A DNA stretch of 64,000 nt from Diphasiastrum complanatum. Its lineage: Eukaryota > Streptophyta > Lycopodiopsida > Lycopodiales > Lycopodiaceae. The number at the start of each line of letters is the position of its first letter. Positions within the stretch are counted from its first letter, which is position 1. Below, in pieces: positions 33,001 through 42,686 of this stretch. A program made the position numbers and the translations under genes. The stretch covers positions 36,866,991 through 36,930,990 of the forward strand of contig CM055109.1 of NCBI GenBank assembly GCA_029204225.1. The letters run 5' to 3'. The notes below the pieces were generated by a model, which was not told the origin of the DNA, made no database searches, and worked only from the letters and a program-made list of their open reading frames with translations.

Positions 33001-34011
33001 GTAGATGATGTTACCTTCTCTCTCATAAGACAATAAGGATGTAAAGTATTCCTTATGTCTTGTCATGTGAGATGAGGCTCCACTATCAATCCACCAAGGA
33101 TCATTATCATCTATGTTGGCTAACAAACTTGAAGTCATAACAAGTGATTCACATGTGTTATGTTCTTCCTCATCTATTGTAAGATTTCCTTGCCTCTCTC
33201 CTTGCTCTCTTTTCTTCTTATAACATTCATTTGCAAAATGACCTTTTATCCCACAATAAAAGCACTTGAACTTTAACTTATTGTTCTTAGTAGAAGAGGA
33301 AGAGGAAGAGTGATCATCATGATCAAAGTTACCACCTTTGGACCATTTCCCTTTGCCTTTACCTTTGCCCTTGAATTTGCCTTTTGTGAAGAAAGCCTCT
33401 TCACCTCCACCTTGCAAGGATGCACCATCAAGCTTTGATTGCAACCTATGTTCTTCAGCCAATAAGATTTCTTGCAAGTCAACCACACTTGGCAAGACTC
33501 TTTGAATGGCAAAACTTTGCACAAGGTTAGCATGTTCATTTAGCAAACCATTCAACATAACTTGGACTATTTCACCATCTTTTATGTTCTCATCAATGCA
33601 TGCTAAATCATCACTTAGGGACTTAACTCTCAAGATAAATGCATGAGCACTTTCACCCTCTCTTTGCCTACTAGAAAATATTTGTCTCCTTAGGGTCAAT
33701 ACCCTAGATGTGGACTTTGATTCAAAGAGCTTCTTTAAGGCATTCCATGCCTCACTTGCACTTTGACACTTTCCAACTTCCTTGAGAAGTTCATTTGTAA
33801 CATTCATTTTAATGATATGAAGAGCCCTTTTGGCCTTCTTATCAAACCTTTGTTGCTCTTGAAGTGTGAGAGGTCTCTCTTCAATTTCTGCAACTATGTC
33901 CATGAGTTCATTCAACTCAAGTAAGGACTCCATCCTCACTTTCCAAGTAGAGTAGTTTGATGAACTCAACCTTTCACTAGACTCTAGCATGATCCCACCA
34001 TTGGAAGCCAT
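30058..34011 (-). CDS. Copia Gag-Pol polyprotein, intact (1317 aa)
   Basis: A single frame encodes the whole polyprotein. The order is UBN2-type Gag (about 20-200), a Gly/Lys-rich stretch and one CCHC knuckle (C250, C253, H258, C263), then aspartic protease DSGA (309-312). Next are the pre-integrase segment (HKRLGHPNF at 442-450, CEHC at 476-479) and integrase with D526 or D527, D568 and E604, giving the D-35-E spacing. RT follows with AFLNGDL and YVDD (990-993). RNase H has D1156, E1195 and D1232, and the protein ends after the FTKPLG motif. No stop or frameshift is present and the length is normal for the family. Copia elements use one frame and tune Gag to Pol by splicing or processing. 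The ATG at 34011 is chosen because it opens MASNGG and the SNYSTWKVRME motif. Confidence 0.96.
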   Translation of the reverse strand: MASNGGIMLESSERLSSSNYSTWKVRMESLLELNELMDIVAEIEERPLTLQEQQRFDKKAKRALHIIKMNVTNELLKEVGKCQSASEAWNALKKLFESKSTSRVLTLRRQIFSSRQREGESAHAFILRVKSLSDDLACIDENIKDGEIVQVMLNGLLNEHANLVQSFAIQRVLPSVVDLQEILLAEEHRLQSKLDGASLQGGGEEAFFTKGKFKGKGKGKGKWSKGGNFDHDDHSSSSSSTKNNKLKFKCFYCGIKGHFANECYKKKREQGERQGNLTIDEEEHNTCESLVMTSSLLANIDDNDPWWIDSGASSHMTRHKEYFTSLLSYEREGNIIYTANDGQCDIKGIGTIPISLSTNRKANLENVLYIPSITKNLLSVSQMIDKGLDVEFIGDACLISKYGSLIAQGRRHGKLFKLDACVISNHEGCMAREQLTNQEVWHKRLGHPNFKSLEVMAKKELVLGLPKSLVANNSVCEHCALSKSHRLAYSRSTSRSKEAFQLVHSDIHSSSTTSNGGAKMYATFIDDFSRYTWIYLLKSKDEVFAAFVKFKNEMENQFNTKIKCLRSDNGGEYTSNRFKDFCIAHGIKREMSSPRTPQQNGVAERKNRTLCECAKAMRLHANLAKSFWGEALACANYLCNRWTSASLDGKTPHKVLYGRRPSVKHCRIFGCTCFVNITLDDRTKEDLSSKKGVFVGYSEVSKAYKVYIPSTKKVVISRDVIFHEENVSNVVDVDVDVPTNHHDVQDVLDEDGDATPKQTSRKTQRQRAKPSRLTYDEKGKQVVDNSNFAFLTSFDEPTCVGEAIQKKEWIQAMDHEHQALIKSNTWRLVKLPKDKKAIGCKWIFKIKTNQDGSINKYKARLVAKGYAQEYGIDYDETFAPVAKMVTIRILISLATLYDWDMWQMDVTNAFLNGDLEEDIYMEQPEGYVSHDEPNHVCYLQKSLYGLKQAPRSWYAKLNSFLLSQNFVMSEYDHSLYFRLNENDITLLLIYVDDIILSGGNNLDIDEIKMALKREFEIQDLGKLHYILGIEIIRTSKSTFICQEKYVNSILKRFHMEDCKVVSTPMESNVKLTTRSNERSFKDITLYRKLIGSLIWLTITRPDLSFVVGKLSQFMQDPSEAHWKLGKRVLRYISGSRDFGILYGGTTPNLCGFSDSDFAGDQMDRKSTSAFAIYLGDGVVSWLSKKQPTISLSSTEAEYKALTTCTKEILWIKRMLLDLHLLEPEKTPIILCDNLSAQSLASNPVFHARSKHIEIAHHFVRDQVIAKEVELQHVSSKECVADIFTKPLGKDLYLMHRSNLGMCSKTMLKLASNVEEGV
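30063..30073 (-). other. Polypurine tract of the complete copia element
   Basis: On the minus strand the sequence GAAGAGGGAG lies directly before the 3' LTR start TGTGAAAATTG. It primes plus-strand DNA synthesis in LTR elements. It overlaps the last codons of gag-pol. Confidence 0.85.
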
Positions 34012-35170
34012 GATTCTAATGTTTCTTCAACTTTTAGGTTTTGTCCTAAAGCACTTAGCACTCACTTTTCTCTCAACAAATGATAGATAAAGAGATCTAT
34101 GAAGATTTAGGACCCTAAAACACTTCTATCTTGAACCTAGATGGTTTCCAAGCATAGAAAGGAAGATTGAAACACATGCAACACTTTGCACACACTAAGA
34201 ATGGATTACAAAATCAAACCAACCTGAACACACTCTTGCTTAAGCTCTCAAACTTTCCAGCAAGTGACCAAATCAAGTTATGGTGTGAAGAGTTACTTGC
34301 ATTCTTAGAAAATACCCAAAACTAGGATGCCAAGATTACCTAGTAATGAACAAACTTGATCAACATATGATCAACACACTAAGATATTGATTCAACCTGT
34401 AAAACCACATGTAAACCACACTACTAAAAGTTTATAAACTCCAGCAAGTGATAAATACAAGATTTAGAGGTGAATGAATGAGCACACTTAGTGAATCACA
34501 AGACTAGCTTCACTATCTTGTCAAATCTTGGTGTTTAGATGTAGATCTAAGATCACTTCACATGAGAATGTTCCTCAACCTGTTAAGAACCTGAAAACAC
34601 ACTTGCATAATGGTTAACACCTTCTAGCAAATGCTCCAATCAAATTACATAAGGAGAGTTACTTACATGCTCAACAAAGTACACCAAAATTTATGCCAAA
34701 ATTGATGACAATCTTTACAATATGCTCTTCACAATGGAGCTTGCAATATGTTCACCCAAAAAAGGGGATCTTTCATCCAAATGGGAGCTTTGCTCAGCCT
34801 TTAGGAGAATTACAACTCACTCAAAAGAGCATTTGTCATCCACTTAAGGAGAAGTTTCATCCACTTAAGGAGAGTGTTCATCCAAGAATGGAGATTGTCA
34901 ACAATAGGATTGAAAAGAACATTGTTAGTATTGAATATGCACAAGCCTCACAATAACAAATGATTAGGTGTTATGATCTGATCCAAAATAGTTTCTTTTC
35001 AGCCTCTGATCTTCAATAGACCTAAAATATGCTTTTGATCCACAAGTTCAACTCACAAAACAAAGGTTAGTAAGATTTGATCAACAAAGCAATGCAAAAT
35101 CATGCTAGAACTTGATCAAACATCCAAATATCACCAAAAATGGAATACTTACTGTAAATAGAAGCCAACC
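34012..35170 (-). other. Leader of the complete copia element
   Basis: About 1.15 kb separates the primer site from the gag start. It has no coding signal and several near-repeats, for example CATCCA-containing words at 34770-34880. Packaging and dimerisation signals would be expected here. On the plus strand an 87-codon frame (34693-34956) reflects this repetition and is not considered a gene. Confidence 0.6.
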
Positions 35171-35183
35171 AGCTCTGATACCA
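35171..35183 (-). other. Primer binding site of the complete copia element
   Basis: On the minus strand TGGTATCAGAGCT follows the 5' LTR end (CACA at 35184-35187) without a gap. It matches the 3' end complement of initiator tRNA-Met. Confidence 0.9.
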
Positions 35184-35838
35184 TGTGAAAAATACAGATC
35201 CTAAGTGGATCTAAACTCCAAGATCATTGGCTTGAATGCTTGCACTCCAAACTACATAAGCTAGGAATTGGCAACACATTCTATGCTACCTAGAATGCAA
35301 AGAACTTGATCAAAAAGCATTTATCACAAATGGAAACTTCCATAAACATCAAGTGCGGCCCAAAATAGCATTATACAGTCCATAATACATCAGCCTATCA
35401 CTTTTGGAAAGCACCTAAGATCATACACAATAGCTTGAAGATAATACACACAACAATGCTCTCAATGGAGGAAGAAACAATGACAATGATCTATTGATCT
35501 CAATGAAGCATACAAAAGGTTTCTCCAACCTGTTCTCCACGACTTCCCTACTATTTATGGATGAGGAAGATGACTCTCTCTCCTCTCTCTAGAAGGTACT
35601 TGACCCTAGATATTCCCTATATAGGAAAAATAGCTAAAAATGGCTTATATGACCAAAATACATCAAAATAGTCTCATTTTGAAGGGTATGAAGTTTGACA
35701 CTTCATCATACTGAAAAAATACAGTAAATAAAAACATTGTGGCCTGGTTCACACGTGCAAAACTCCAGAACCAAAACTATTTACAATTTTAGCCAATTTA
35801 GGCCTCAAACTAGCTAGGAAATGTTGACAATTTTCACA
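35184..35838 (-). repeat. 5' LTR of the complete copia element
   Basis: It is 655 bp, identical to 29408-30062 except at three positions. It is flanked on the outside by the TTAAA target duplication at 35839-35843. As the 5' copy it holds the promoter of the element; the CTATATAGG word lies near 35617. Confidence 0.95.
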
Positions 35839-35843
35839 TTAAA

Positions 35844-37340
35844 CATGTTATAAAACAAATGAGAACTCCAGCAGACTATGCACATTATTTATGCAAATCA
35901 TTTACCAAAGATGGTAAATTAAGTGGATTGAAATCACATGATTGGCATAAGATGTTGCAATTCATACTTCCACTTTCTATTTGAGGTCTCTTCAACGATG
36001 ACGTACAAAATACGCTTTACAATTTGTCATCGATGATTAGGTTTGTAGTTTTTTTTAAGCACTTGTATAAATATGTGTTATTTCAATATTTTTATTTGTT
36101 AAACAACCTAATGTACTATCAATCTTGCAGGTGGATTTCCTCAAAAGAAATAAAAAATAGTGAATTGGATTCCATGAAAATCCAAATGATTGAAATGGTA
36201 TGTTTGTTGGAAAGAGATTTTCCAACTTCCTTTTTGGATATACAAGTTCATCTTCTAGTGCATTTGGTCGAAGAAGTATCAAATGCAGGACCTGTGTACG
36301 CGACATGGATGTTCTACCTTCAGCGCTTTATGAAAGTTTTGAAGGGCTCTGTGAGACAAAAGACAAGGCCAGAAGATAGGCTTGTAGAAAATTGGCTTGT
36401 ACAGGAATCTTTGTTTTATATCACCAAAATAATCTCACATTGCAAGTCCAAAAATTTGGTGTGAAGAAGAAGATGAATGTGTTAAGAGTGAAGTACCACA
36501 AGGAAATGGTGTGCAAAAAGAGACTTTCACCTCAATTAAAAGAGAAAATTGATACATTCATGTTCTAGTGCGAGGGACCCTAATGTCATTTCGGATGACC
36601 TAGACTATGTCGGCACATTGCAACATATATATGAAGTCGATTACGAGACTAACGACAAATACTTTATTTTTGACGTAAAATGGTTTAAGGTCATCTATTG
36701 TGAAAGCAACGCCACGATTAGAAATGATAAGTCAAAGTTTTTTCAAATTGACTCAACAAAATGTATATCGATGGACTCTCATGACACTTTAGTATTGCCA
36801 CGACATTGCGAACAAGTGAGACTTTAAAATTTCAATGTCATAATATTCGCATTCCAATTATTTATGTATCAATCCTATAAGACTAACTTAATTTTTTTAA
36901 ATTCTTTGGCAGATTATATTCCATCCAGATCGAATGGACCCAAGATGGTGGTATGTGATCCAACTTAATGCAAGAAAACGACGTGTTTTTGAAAGAAAAG
37001 ATATTGTTGAGTTGAATACACATGACGAACCACCACCCAATTTTTGCGACGTTTTGGAAGAACCTGAACCACTCATCCAAACTCCAAATGATGTTGAAAT
37101 GATGGGAGAAGAAGGTACAAATGGAAATGATAAGATTCCTACGATCGTACAAGACCAAATTAGGGGTAATTTGAGGCCCCCATGTTTGGATGAGATAGAA
37201 TTATTCCTGCTCTCTCAGCTTCGCCAGTCGGCCTGCCATCAATGCGTGCCAATTTTGACATCATCATCACCTTCATCAGCACTTGGCTGCAACAAAGCCC
37301 AACTTGATGCGCACTTGGTTGCAACAAATACCACCTGATT
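35844..37340 (+). pseudogene. CACTA transposase gene, second half (DUF4218 and DUF4216-like parts)
   Basis: Coding resumes in the frame left at 29407 and reads GLKSHDWHKMLQFILP, the start of DUF4218, then a stop near 35983. An intron lies at 36041-36130 (GTTTGT to TTGCAG). The next exon has FPTSFLDIQVHLLVHLVEEV, GPVYATWMFYLQRFMKVLKG and RPEDRLVENWL, the rest of DUF4218. A DUF4216-like segment follows (36640-36814), with a further intron (36815-36912), then RMDPRWWYVIQL. The tail is acidic. Both domains are standard C-terminal parts of plant CACTA transposases. Stops near 35983 and 36464 mark decay. The element's CACTA termini were not found. Confidence 0.8.
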
Positions 37341-37894
37341 GGAACAAATTTAGCAAGATCCTTTCCAGGTTCAAGATGAGCATGCAAAGATGATTTATGA
37401 CCCGGACTGGGAAGATAGATCCTTTGCCCATTTCGATGCTTGCGTCAATCATGGGACTGGGTGGAACACATGAAGAGGCTCTTAACCTCTCGGAGCTTCT
37501 ATTTATTCTTGGACTTGTTTTTGTCTATCTATGTGCTTGATATTGGAATCCCTCATCAATGCCATGGCTGATCCTAGTCCTCTCTTATCCACCATTGTAC
37601 CAGTGCTACTGATTGAAGGGTAACCTTTTCCTTCAAAAGAATATTCCATGACAAGATACTTAAAATCTTGTCCTTCAAATGCAAGATTGTCTCAAAAAAA
37701 ATTTCTTCCTTTGAGCGATTTTTTTTTTTCCATCATAAAAAACATATTTTGTATTCAACACACACACAACAACCAAAATATTTTAAAAAATACAAAAGAC
37801 ACTTTCACTTTTTCACTTATTGCAAATGAACTGCAATTACTCTATTTTATTCAAATTTGGTACCTCAATAAGTTTGTGATGATGTTTTACTACT
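37341..37894. other. No feature recognised
   Basis: This is AT-rich sequence between the CACTA gene and the hAT fragment. It has T and A runs near 37690-37730. No coding signal was seen. Confidence 0.4.
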
Positions 37895-38101
37895 TCACCA
37901 CTTGGTATCAGATCCAACACCACAAAGTTTTCTATCTTCCAACATAAGATGATTTTGTACACTTTTCCATGTGTTATAGATTGATTGAGCAGAACTTTCT
38001 TCAATTTCTATCATTTGCAAGAACATAGTCCTAGGCTTTCCAAAACCATGATTTTCCAAGTACCTCACGTAAAAAATTAGATGACACTCCATTGTAATAT
38101 C
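37895..38101 (-). pseudogene. hAT transposase, central fragment (inverted relative to its N-terminal part)
   Basis: On the minus strand the text ECHLIFYVRYLENHGFGKPRTMF, then SAQSIYNTWKSVQNHLMLEDRKLCGVGSD, matches the central region of TTF-type/hAT transposases (the YVRY, then GxGxD segment). It begins right at the chromovirus LTR border (38102). Its first codons continue those of the hAT fragment that ends at 42160, once a TATAT/GATAT target duplication is allowed for. The frame stops at 37895, after which hAT similarity is lost. Confidence 0.72.
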
Positions 38102-38614
38102 TGTCACCTACCCATAAGGGTAGGCAACCTGAAACTTGAGGTGAAGGTGTAAGTAATGGGACGGAACACTGAACTAGAGCTATAAGTATTCTGAGTGCCA
38201 CGTATCAATGTCTCATTGGCACGCGGTGACTCGCTGTTATAGACCCATGTCAATGTGCACAACTGCCATGTGTCGTTGGTCATGCGTGACTCCTATGGAG
38301 GGAGATGACCCGCCTGGACTATGTATATAGAGGTGGATTTCCATGAGCTTGGCATTTATTCTCTCCTGGAGAATGAAGAGCTCTTCCACTGGTGGTCAGA
38401 TTAGGCCTCAGGATGTGGGTAGGCGAGGGTCGAGAGTAAGGCATGGTGGTATGGGACACCATGGCTTACATGAGATCCGAGCTTGCTTGATGGTGGTCTG
38501 TAGCTTCAGTGCACAGGGGTGAGGTCGTAGCACCTCTATGGTTGGGTGGTAACGTAGCGTTCGTCACCTGTTTGTGCTTTAGCAATGACCGACATGACGA
38601 TGGGGATTCTAACA
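38102..38614 (+). repeat. 5' LTR of a gypsy (chromovirus-type) element, plus orientation
   Basis: It begins TGTCACCTACCCATAAGGGTA and ends GATTCTAACA. It is the reverse complement, with scattered differences, of 42161-42686. A primer site follows at 38617. TATATAGAGG near 38321 is a likely TATA region. Confidence 0.88.
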
Positions 38615-38616
38615 GT

Positions 38617-38629
38617 TGGTATCAGAGCC
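38617..38629 (+). other. Primer binding site of the gypsy element
   Basis: TGGTATCAGAGCC begins two bases after the LTR end. It matches initiator tRNA-Met and fixes this LTR as the 5' copy in plus orientation. Confidence 0.9.
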
Positions 38630-39700
38630 ACTGATCATTGTGAATAAGGTGCAATCGCCCTAACTTACGTTTTTGGTTGGTTTAAGCTTTTAGCTGAGGT
38701 TTTTGAAGGCTTAGTTGATTTTGTTGAATCGATTTGAACAACTTTGCTTTTTGGTTCGTCTCAATCCGAGGTCGTTTTGATTGAAAACGAACCACTTTTG
38801 CTAGCTATGGTGGTAGTAGTCGTTTTTTTAAAAAAAAAATTGCGGTTTTAAAAACTTCAAAAGCCAATTTCGTTTTCTGGCCTTATATTGGGACTAGGAA
38901 GTCGAAAATTTTTTGCATTCAAAGTTTTTGTATAATGCAAAAAAAAAATTGAAAAATAAAAATAAAAATAATAATTTTTTTGTTGGGCACCTGCGCGTCT
39001 GCGCGCGTGGGTCTGTACAGCCTGCTAACAAATTTTCTGACACTAACAGCAGCCACAGGCTGTCTCCAAAGTGATCTTTCATTTGGGGGAGGAGAATTAA
39101 TACCATCATATCACCTTGTACTTTTACTAAGTACTCTTTGTCTTTGCTTGATGGGATGTCAAGCTGCAAAGCACAATAAACTTTGTAACTATTGAGCTTT
39201 GTAAAAAGTTGAAAAAAAATAAACTAACTTGCATTTCAAACTTCTTAAATTTTGTGAACTTTGTCATTAAAATTTTTTTTGGACCTTTGTACTTGGAAAA
39301 GTACGTTTCAAATTTTAATCATACTTTTGGGAGGAAATTTGAAGTTTTTTCCTCCACCTCCTCCTCATGAACATACGGTTGTACTAACACCTTCTCATTA
39401 GTCTAAGGACAAGCCTTAGAGGAGATTTAGATCTTTGGGCCATAAGGCCATGAGGACAAGGCGGTGACCCAAAAGGTCGGTGGGGACATGACCCAAGTGA
39501 CCCTTGGGTGAGGTGGCATAGGGAGGGTGGTGGCCATGTGATTTGAGAGTAGGTGGACCCCATAAGGAGATGCCACTTGTTTTTGGGACCCATATGCTTG
39601 CTAGGTGACGACCATAAGGCCCGCCACCCAGCAAGGCTTTTTTTTTTTTGGAAAGAAAAGAAGTGGGATGGGAGAGGTAAAGACTTCATTTCCATCATTG
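38630..39700 (+). other. Degraded leader/gag region of the gypsy element
   Basis: It follows the primer site in the position of leader and gag. No gag domain can be read. It contains A/T runs (38827-38840 and 38938-38980) and a G-rich part at 39400-39660 with recurring ATAAGG and GTGACC words. The right limit is arbitrary, since the inversion breakpoint lies somewhere between here and 41391. Confidence 0.4.
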
Positions 39701-41391
39701 AAGTGTTTATTGTGGCTTAGTCTCCTTGAGTAGTGGTCTCAAGTTCTCTAAGTCCTTTTGTTGCAAAGCCCTTCAAGTTTTTTTTTGCTTCCTTCGTTAG
39801 AGCGCCATGAACTCTGCTATCCTGGGCTACGTTTTAGCAATTAGCATTGACATGGCAAAATTTGGCAGTGGCAGTAGGCAGCGTAGAGTGCCAATTTTTG
39901 GCAACGATGAGCGATGTAGCAAACTGGTGCAAACTGGGCAGCGTTGATTGAGGGGCCAGGGTAGTTGGCAGCGTGCTGCGTCACGGCTGTTGGAGTGATG
40001 TGTTCACACTTCACAAGTTCAATGATGTACATTGTAGCTGCCAGCAGGGCAGCGTCTTGCTGCGTGCATCACATGACCTCTTTTCAACGAGTTCTTCTAT
40101 TGATTACTCTGAAACTCAGGACTTAGGAGTCAAGCTTTAGCGCTAGCTAAGTTTTGATGCAATTTGATTAGTTTGAAAGCGTGGAGTGTGCTCAGTGCTC
40201 ACTATTGACTCTGCTGAGACTTGAAAGTTGAGAGCATGTACAATGGACATTGTAATCTATTCATCTCATCTGCAATGTGCATTACGGAACAATGTTCCCT
40301 ATCATGCTGAATCGCTGATGATGATACTGGTAACTGGAGTCTGGATCTTGAAAGGAGAAGCCTGAAGCCCACATACACTCCTAAGAAGGATCGAGGGCAG
40401 CACTCAGAGCAGGCGCGACAGGCAATAGTCTTGTTTGTGGGTGTTGCTGGCAGGCTGCAACTGAATACTGAAGCCTGGATTTCATTCTAAGCAGGCACCT
40501 GATTTACTGAGCTCTTTGTGCATAACCTGCAACAGCCAAGACACAAAAATTAACACGAAGTTGGACAGTGGATACAAGCACAACATATGTAACTCAAGTT
40601 ACTTATCTACAAACTTTGTCAGTGAGAGAAATGAAAAAACGTTTTTGAGATGGAAAAAAATTTATGCAGCTTAGTAAATTTTCAACTGTAGGTTGAGCTG
40701 CTTGCTTGCAAACAAAATTAACACAAACAAAAATTAAGGAAAACCACAATTTAGGAGTTTTAACATTGATCTTGACCTTGTGTATGTTGTCCTCTATCCT
40801 TTGTTATTGTTGCAAGTCCATTCAGTAGAATTTGTTGTTGCAATGAGTTGTGTCGGTCATGACTTATTGTTGAATGACAAAAGTATTAGCTAAACTTTGA
40901 TAAGACCTATCCTTTCAGCCCTCATTTATCATTTTCAAGCTGCAAGGAGGCAAGCAACATTGGACAACATTATCATAGTCAAGCTGCAACACTACGGGCC
41001 TTGCCGATAGGTATGTTTCAAAGATATATATTTTATAGAATGAAGACTAGTTGGTTAACTGTTTTTTTGAGACTCGTATTGTTGTGGAAAAACTATTCAT
41101 TCTCCCATAACTAAAAACTATTCATTCTCCCATAACTCACTATAAATTTTATTTTGAAAGTTTGTTTGTGAAATTTCTTCCCTTGTCAATGATCTATGTG
41201 TTGTGTTCTTATGCATTAGACTTTTTAGCTCTATTAGTTCTCGAGAGACTTAGAAGAACTATGCTTAATGCTAATGCTTACAAATAACATTGTTTACAAT
41301 CTAATACAAAACCCATTAGACCCAATTTAATGATATTATTTAATGTGGTTAATAGGTTTTTTATTGTATTGTTACCTCACTAGCGCCATTC
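39701..41391. other. No gene recognised; flank of the hAT element
   Basis: No coding signal was seen. There is a 26-bp tandem duplication (AAAAACTATTCATTCTCCCA core) at about 41089-41140 and a GGCAGCG-rich stretch at 39865-40050. Confidence 0.4.
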
Positions 41392-42160
41392 ATGGCTCCA
41401 AAGAGAAAGCTATCCATTTTCGACAAGTGGATTCAATAAAGAAGTATCCTCTCTATCTCAGGGTCTTCACTAGGTGTTGGTACAAATACTGGCATTGGTC
41501 TACAAAATGATGTTCTGAGTGGCCAAACCAATGATGAATCCAATATTGAAAATGTGCCATTGTATAATCCTTTGGAAGAGGGGGTAGACAATAACACTGA
41601 AAGTAAAAAAGCTAGACATTTTCGAGTTGAGTGGAAAAGAAAATACCTTTGGGTTCGTCATACTTTTGTTGATGGAATAAGTCTATTAAAATGTGATTGG
41701 TGTCAACAATATGGCATGAAGGGTCCATGGGGAAAATGAAAGGGGTGTAGAACTATGCAATTTTTTGCTATAAGGGATCATGCTGAGTCAAATGAGCATA
41801 AAACAACAAGTATTTTTTTTTGACTTCTTTGCAAGTAGCATCAAAGCCATCTTCAAGTATCAACAGCCTTGTGTCAAGAGCTCATAATGCATGTAAAGAG
41901 AGAGTGCTCACAACCATGAAAATATTGTACTTCACATCTCTACATCACTCTAGCCTCAATTCATTTCCTGATTGTTGTGAATTTTTACAAGACATGGAGC
42001 TTTCATGAATGCCAATTTCAAATAAATACGGGTGTTATACAAATAGGTTTGCTGGAACTGAATTTGTGAGATGTATATCTCAATATTTAGAATCATGTTT
42101 GGTTAGAGATATTAAGGCGTCACCATTTTTTCCTTTGATGCTTGATGAGAGTACATATAT
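41392..42160 (+). pseudogene. hAT-type transposase, N-terminal part
   Basis: The ATG at 41392 opens MAPKRKLSIFDKWIQ, a start typical of TTF-type/hAT transposases, followed by a TAA at 41437. A zinc-finger-like domain follows (FRVEWKRKYLWVRHTF, LKCDWCQQYGMKGPWGK, then FAIRDHAESNEHK), which binds DNA in this family. After frameshifts comes the start of the catalytic region ending PFFPLMLDEST, matching the conserved DEST motif that contains a catalytic Asp. Coding is cut at 42160 by a gypsy LTR; the continuation lies at 38101-37895 on the other strand. Confidence 0.75.
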
Positions 42161-42686
42161 TGTTAGAATCCCCATCGTCGTGCCGGTCATTGCTAAAGCA
42201 CAAACATGTGACGAACGCTACGTTACCACCCAACCATAGAGGTACTGCCACCTCACCTCCGTGCACTGGAGCTACAGACCACCATCAAGCAAGCTCGGAT
42301 CTCATGTAAGCCATGGTGTCTCATACCACCATGTCTTACCCTCAACCCTCGCCTACCTACATCCTGAGGCCTTGATACTCGTCCTGACTTGACAACCAGT
42401 GGAAGAGCTCTTCATTCTCCAAGAGAGAATGAATGCCAAGCTCATGGAGATCCACCTCTATATACATAGTCCAGGCGGGTCATCTCCCTCCATAGGAGTC
42501 ACGCATGACCAACGACACGCGACAGTTGTGCACACTGATGCGGGTCTATAACAACGAGTCACTGCGTACCAATGAGACATTGACATGTGGCACCCAAAAG
42601 ACCTATAGCTCCAGTTCAGCGTTCCGTTCCATTACTGAGACCGTCACCTCAAGTTTCCTGTTGCGTACCCTTATGGGTACGTAACA
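42161..42686 (-). repeat. 3' LTR of the gypsy (chromovirus) element, minus orientation
   Basis: Read on the minus strand it begins TGTTACGTACCCATAAGGGTA and ends GATTCTAACA, like 38102-38614. Directly right of it, GGAGGGAA preceded by AAAGGGG (minus strand, 42687-42700) is a polypurine tract. This marks it as the 3' LTR of the pol gene to the right. Confidence 0.88.

Larger units (their letters stand above)
29408..35838 (-). mobile_element. Complete, recent Ty1/copia retrotransposon
   Basis: This 6431-bp element has two 655-bp LTRs that differ, by direct comparison, at only three positions. It carries a Met-tRNA primer site, a ~1.15-kb leader, one uninterrupted gag-pol frame and a polypurine tract. 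It is flanked by TTAAA on both sides (29403-29407 and 35839-35843) and interrupts a CACTA transposase exon. All structural requirements for autonomous retrotransposition are visible. It is the youngest element in the window, and a degraded relative lies at 1-2953. Confidence 0.95.

Noticed and set aside
34693-34956. Plus-strand frame with repeated HPK/HPL text
   Set aside because: It lies in the untranslated leader of the intact copia element in antisense, and results from short CATCCA-type repeats.
37901-37915. TGGTATCAG-like primer site at 37903
   Set aside because: It lies inside the hAT transposase fragment, where it encodes part of the GSDTKW text on the minus strand. No LTR border adjoins it.
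39384-39698. 104-codon minus-strand frame
   Set aside because: It has no known domain, its Pro/Ser/His-rich text comes from a G-rich stretch, and it sits in the degraded leader of a gypsy element.
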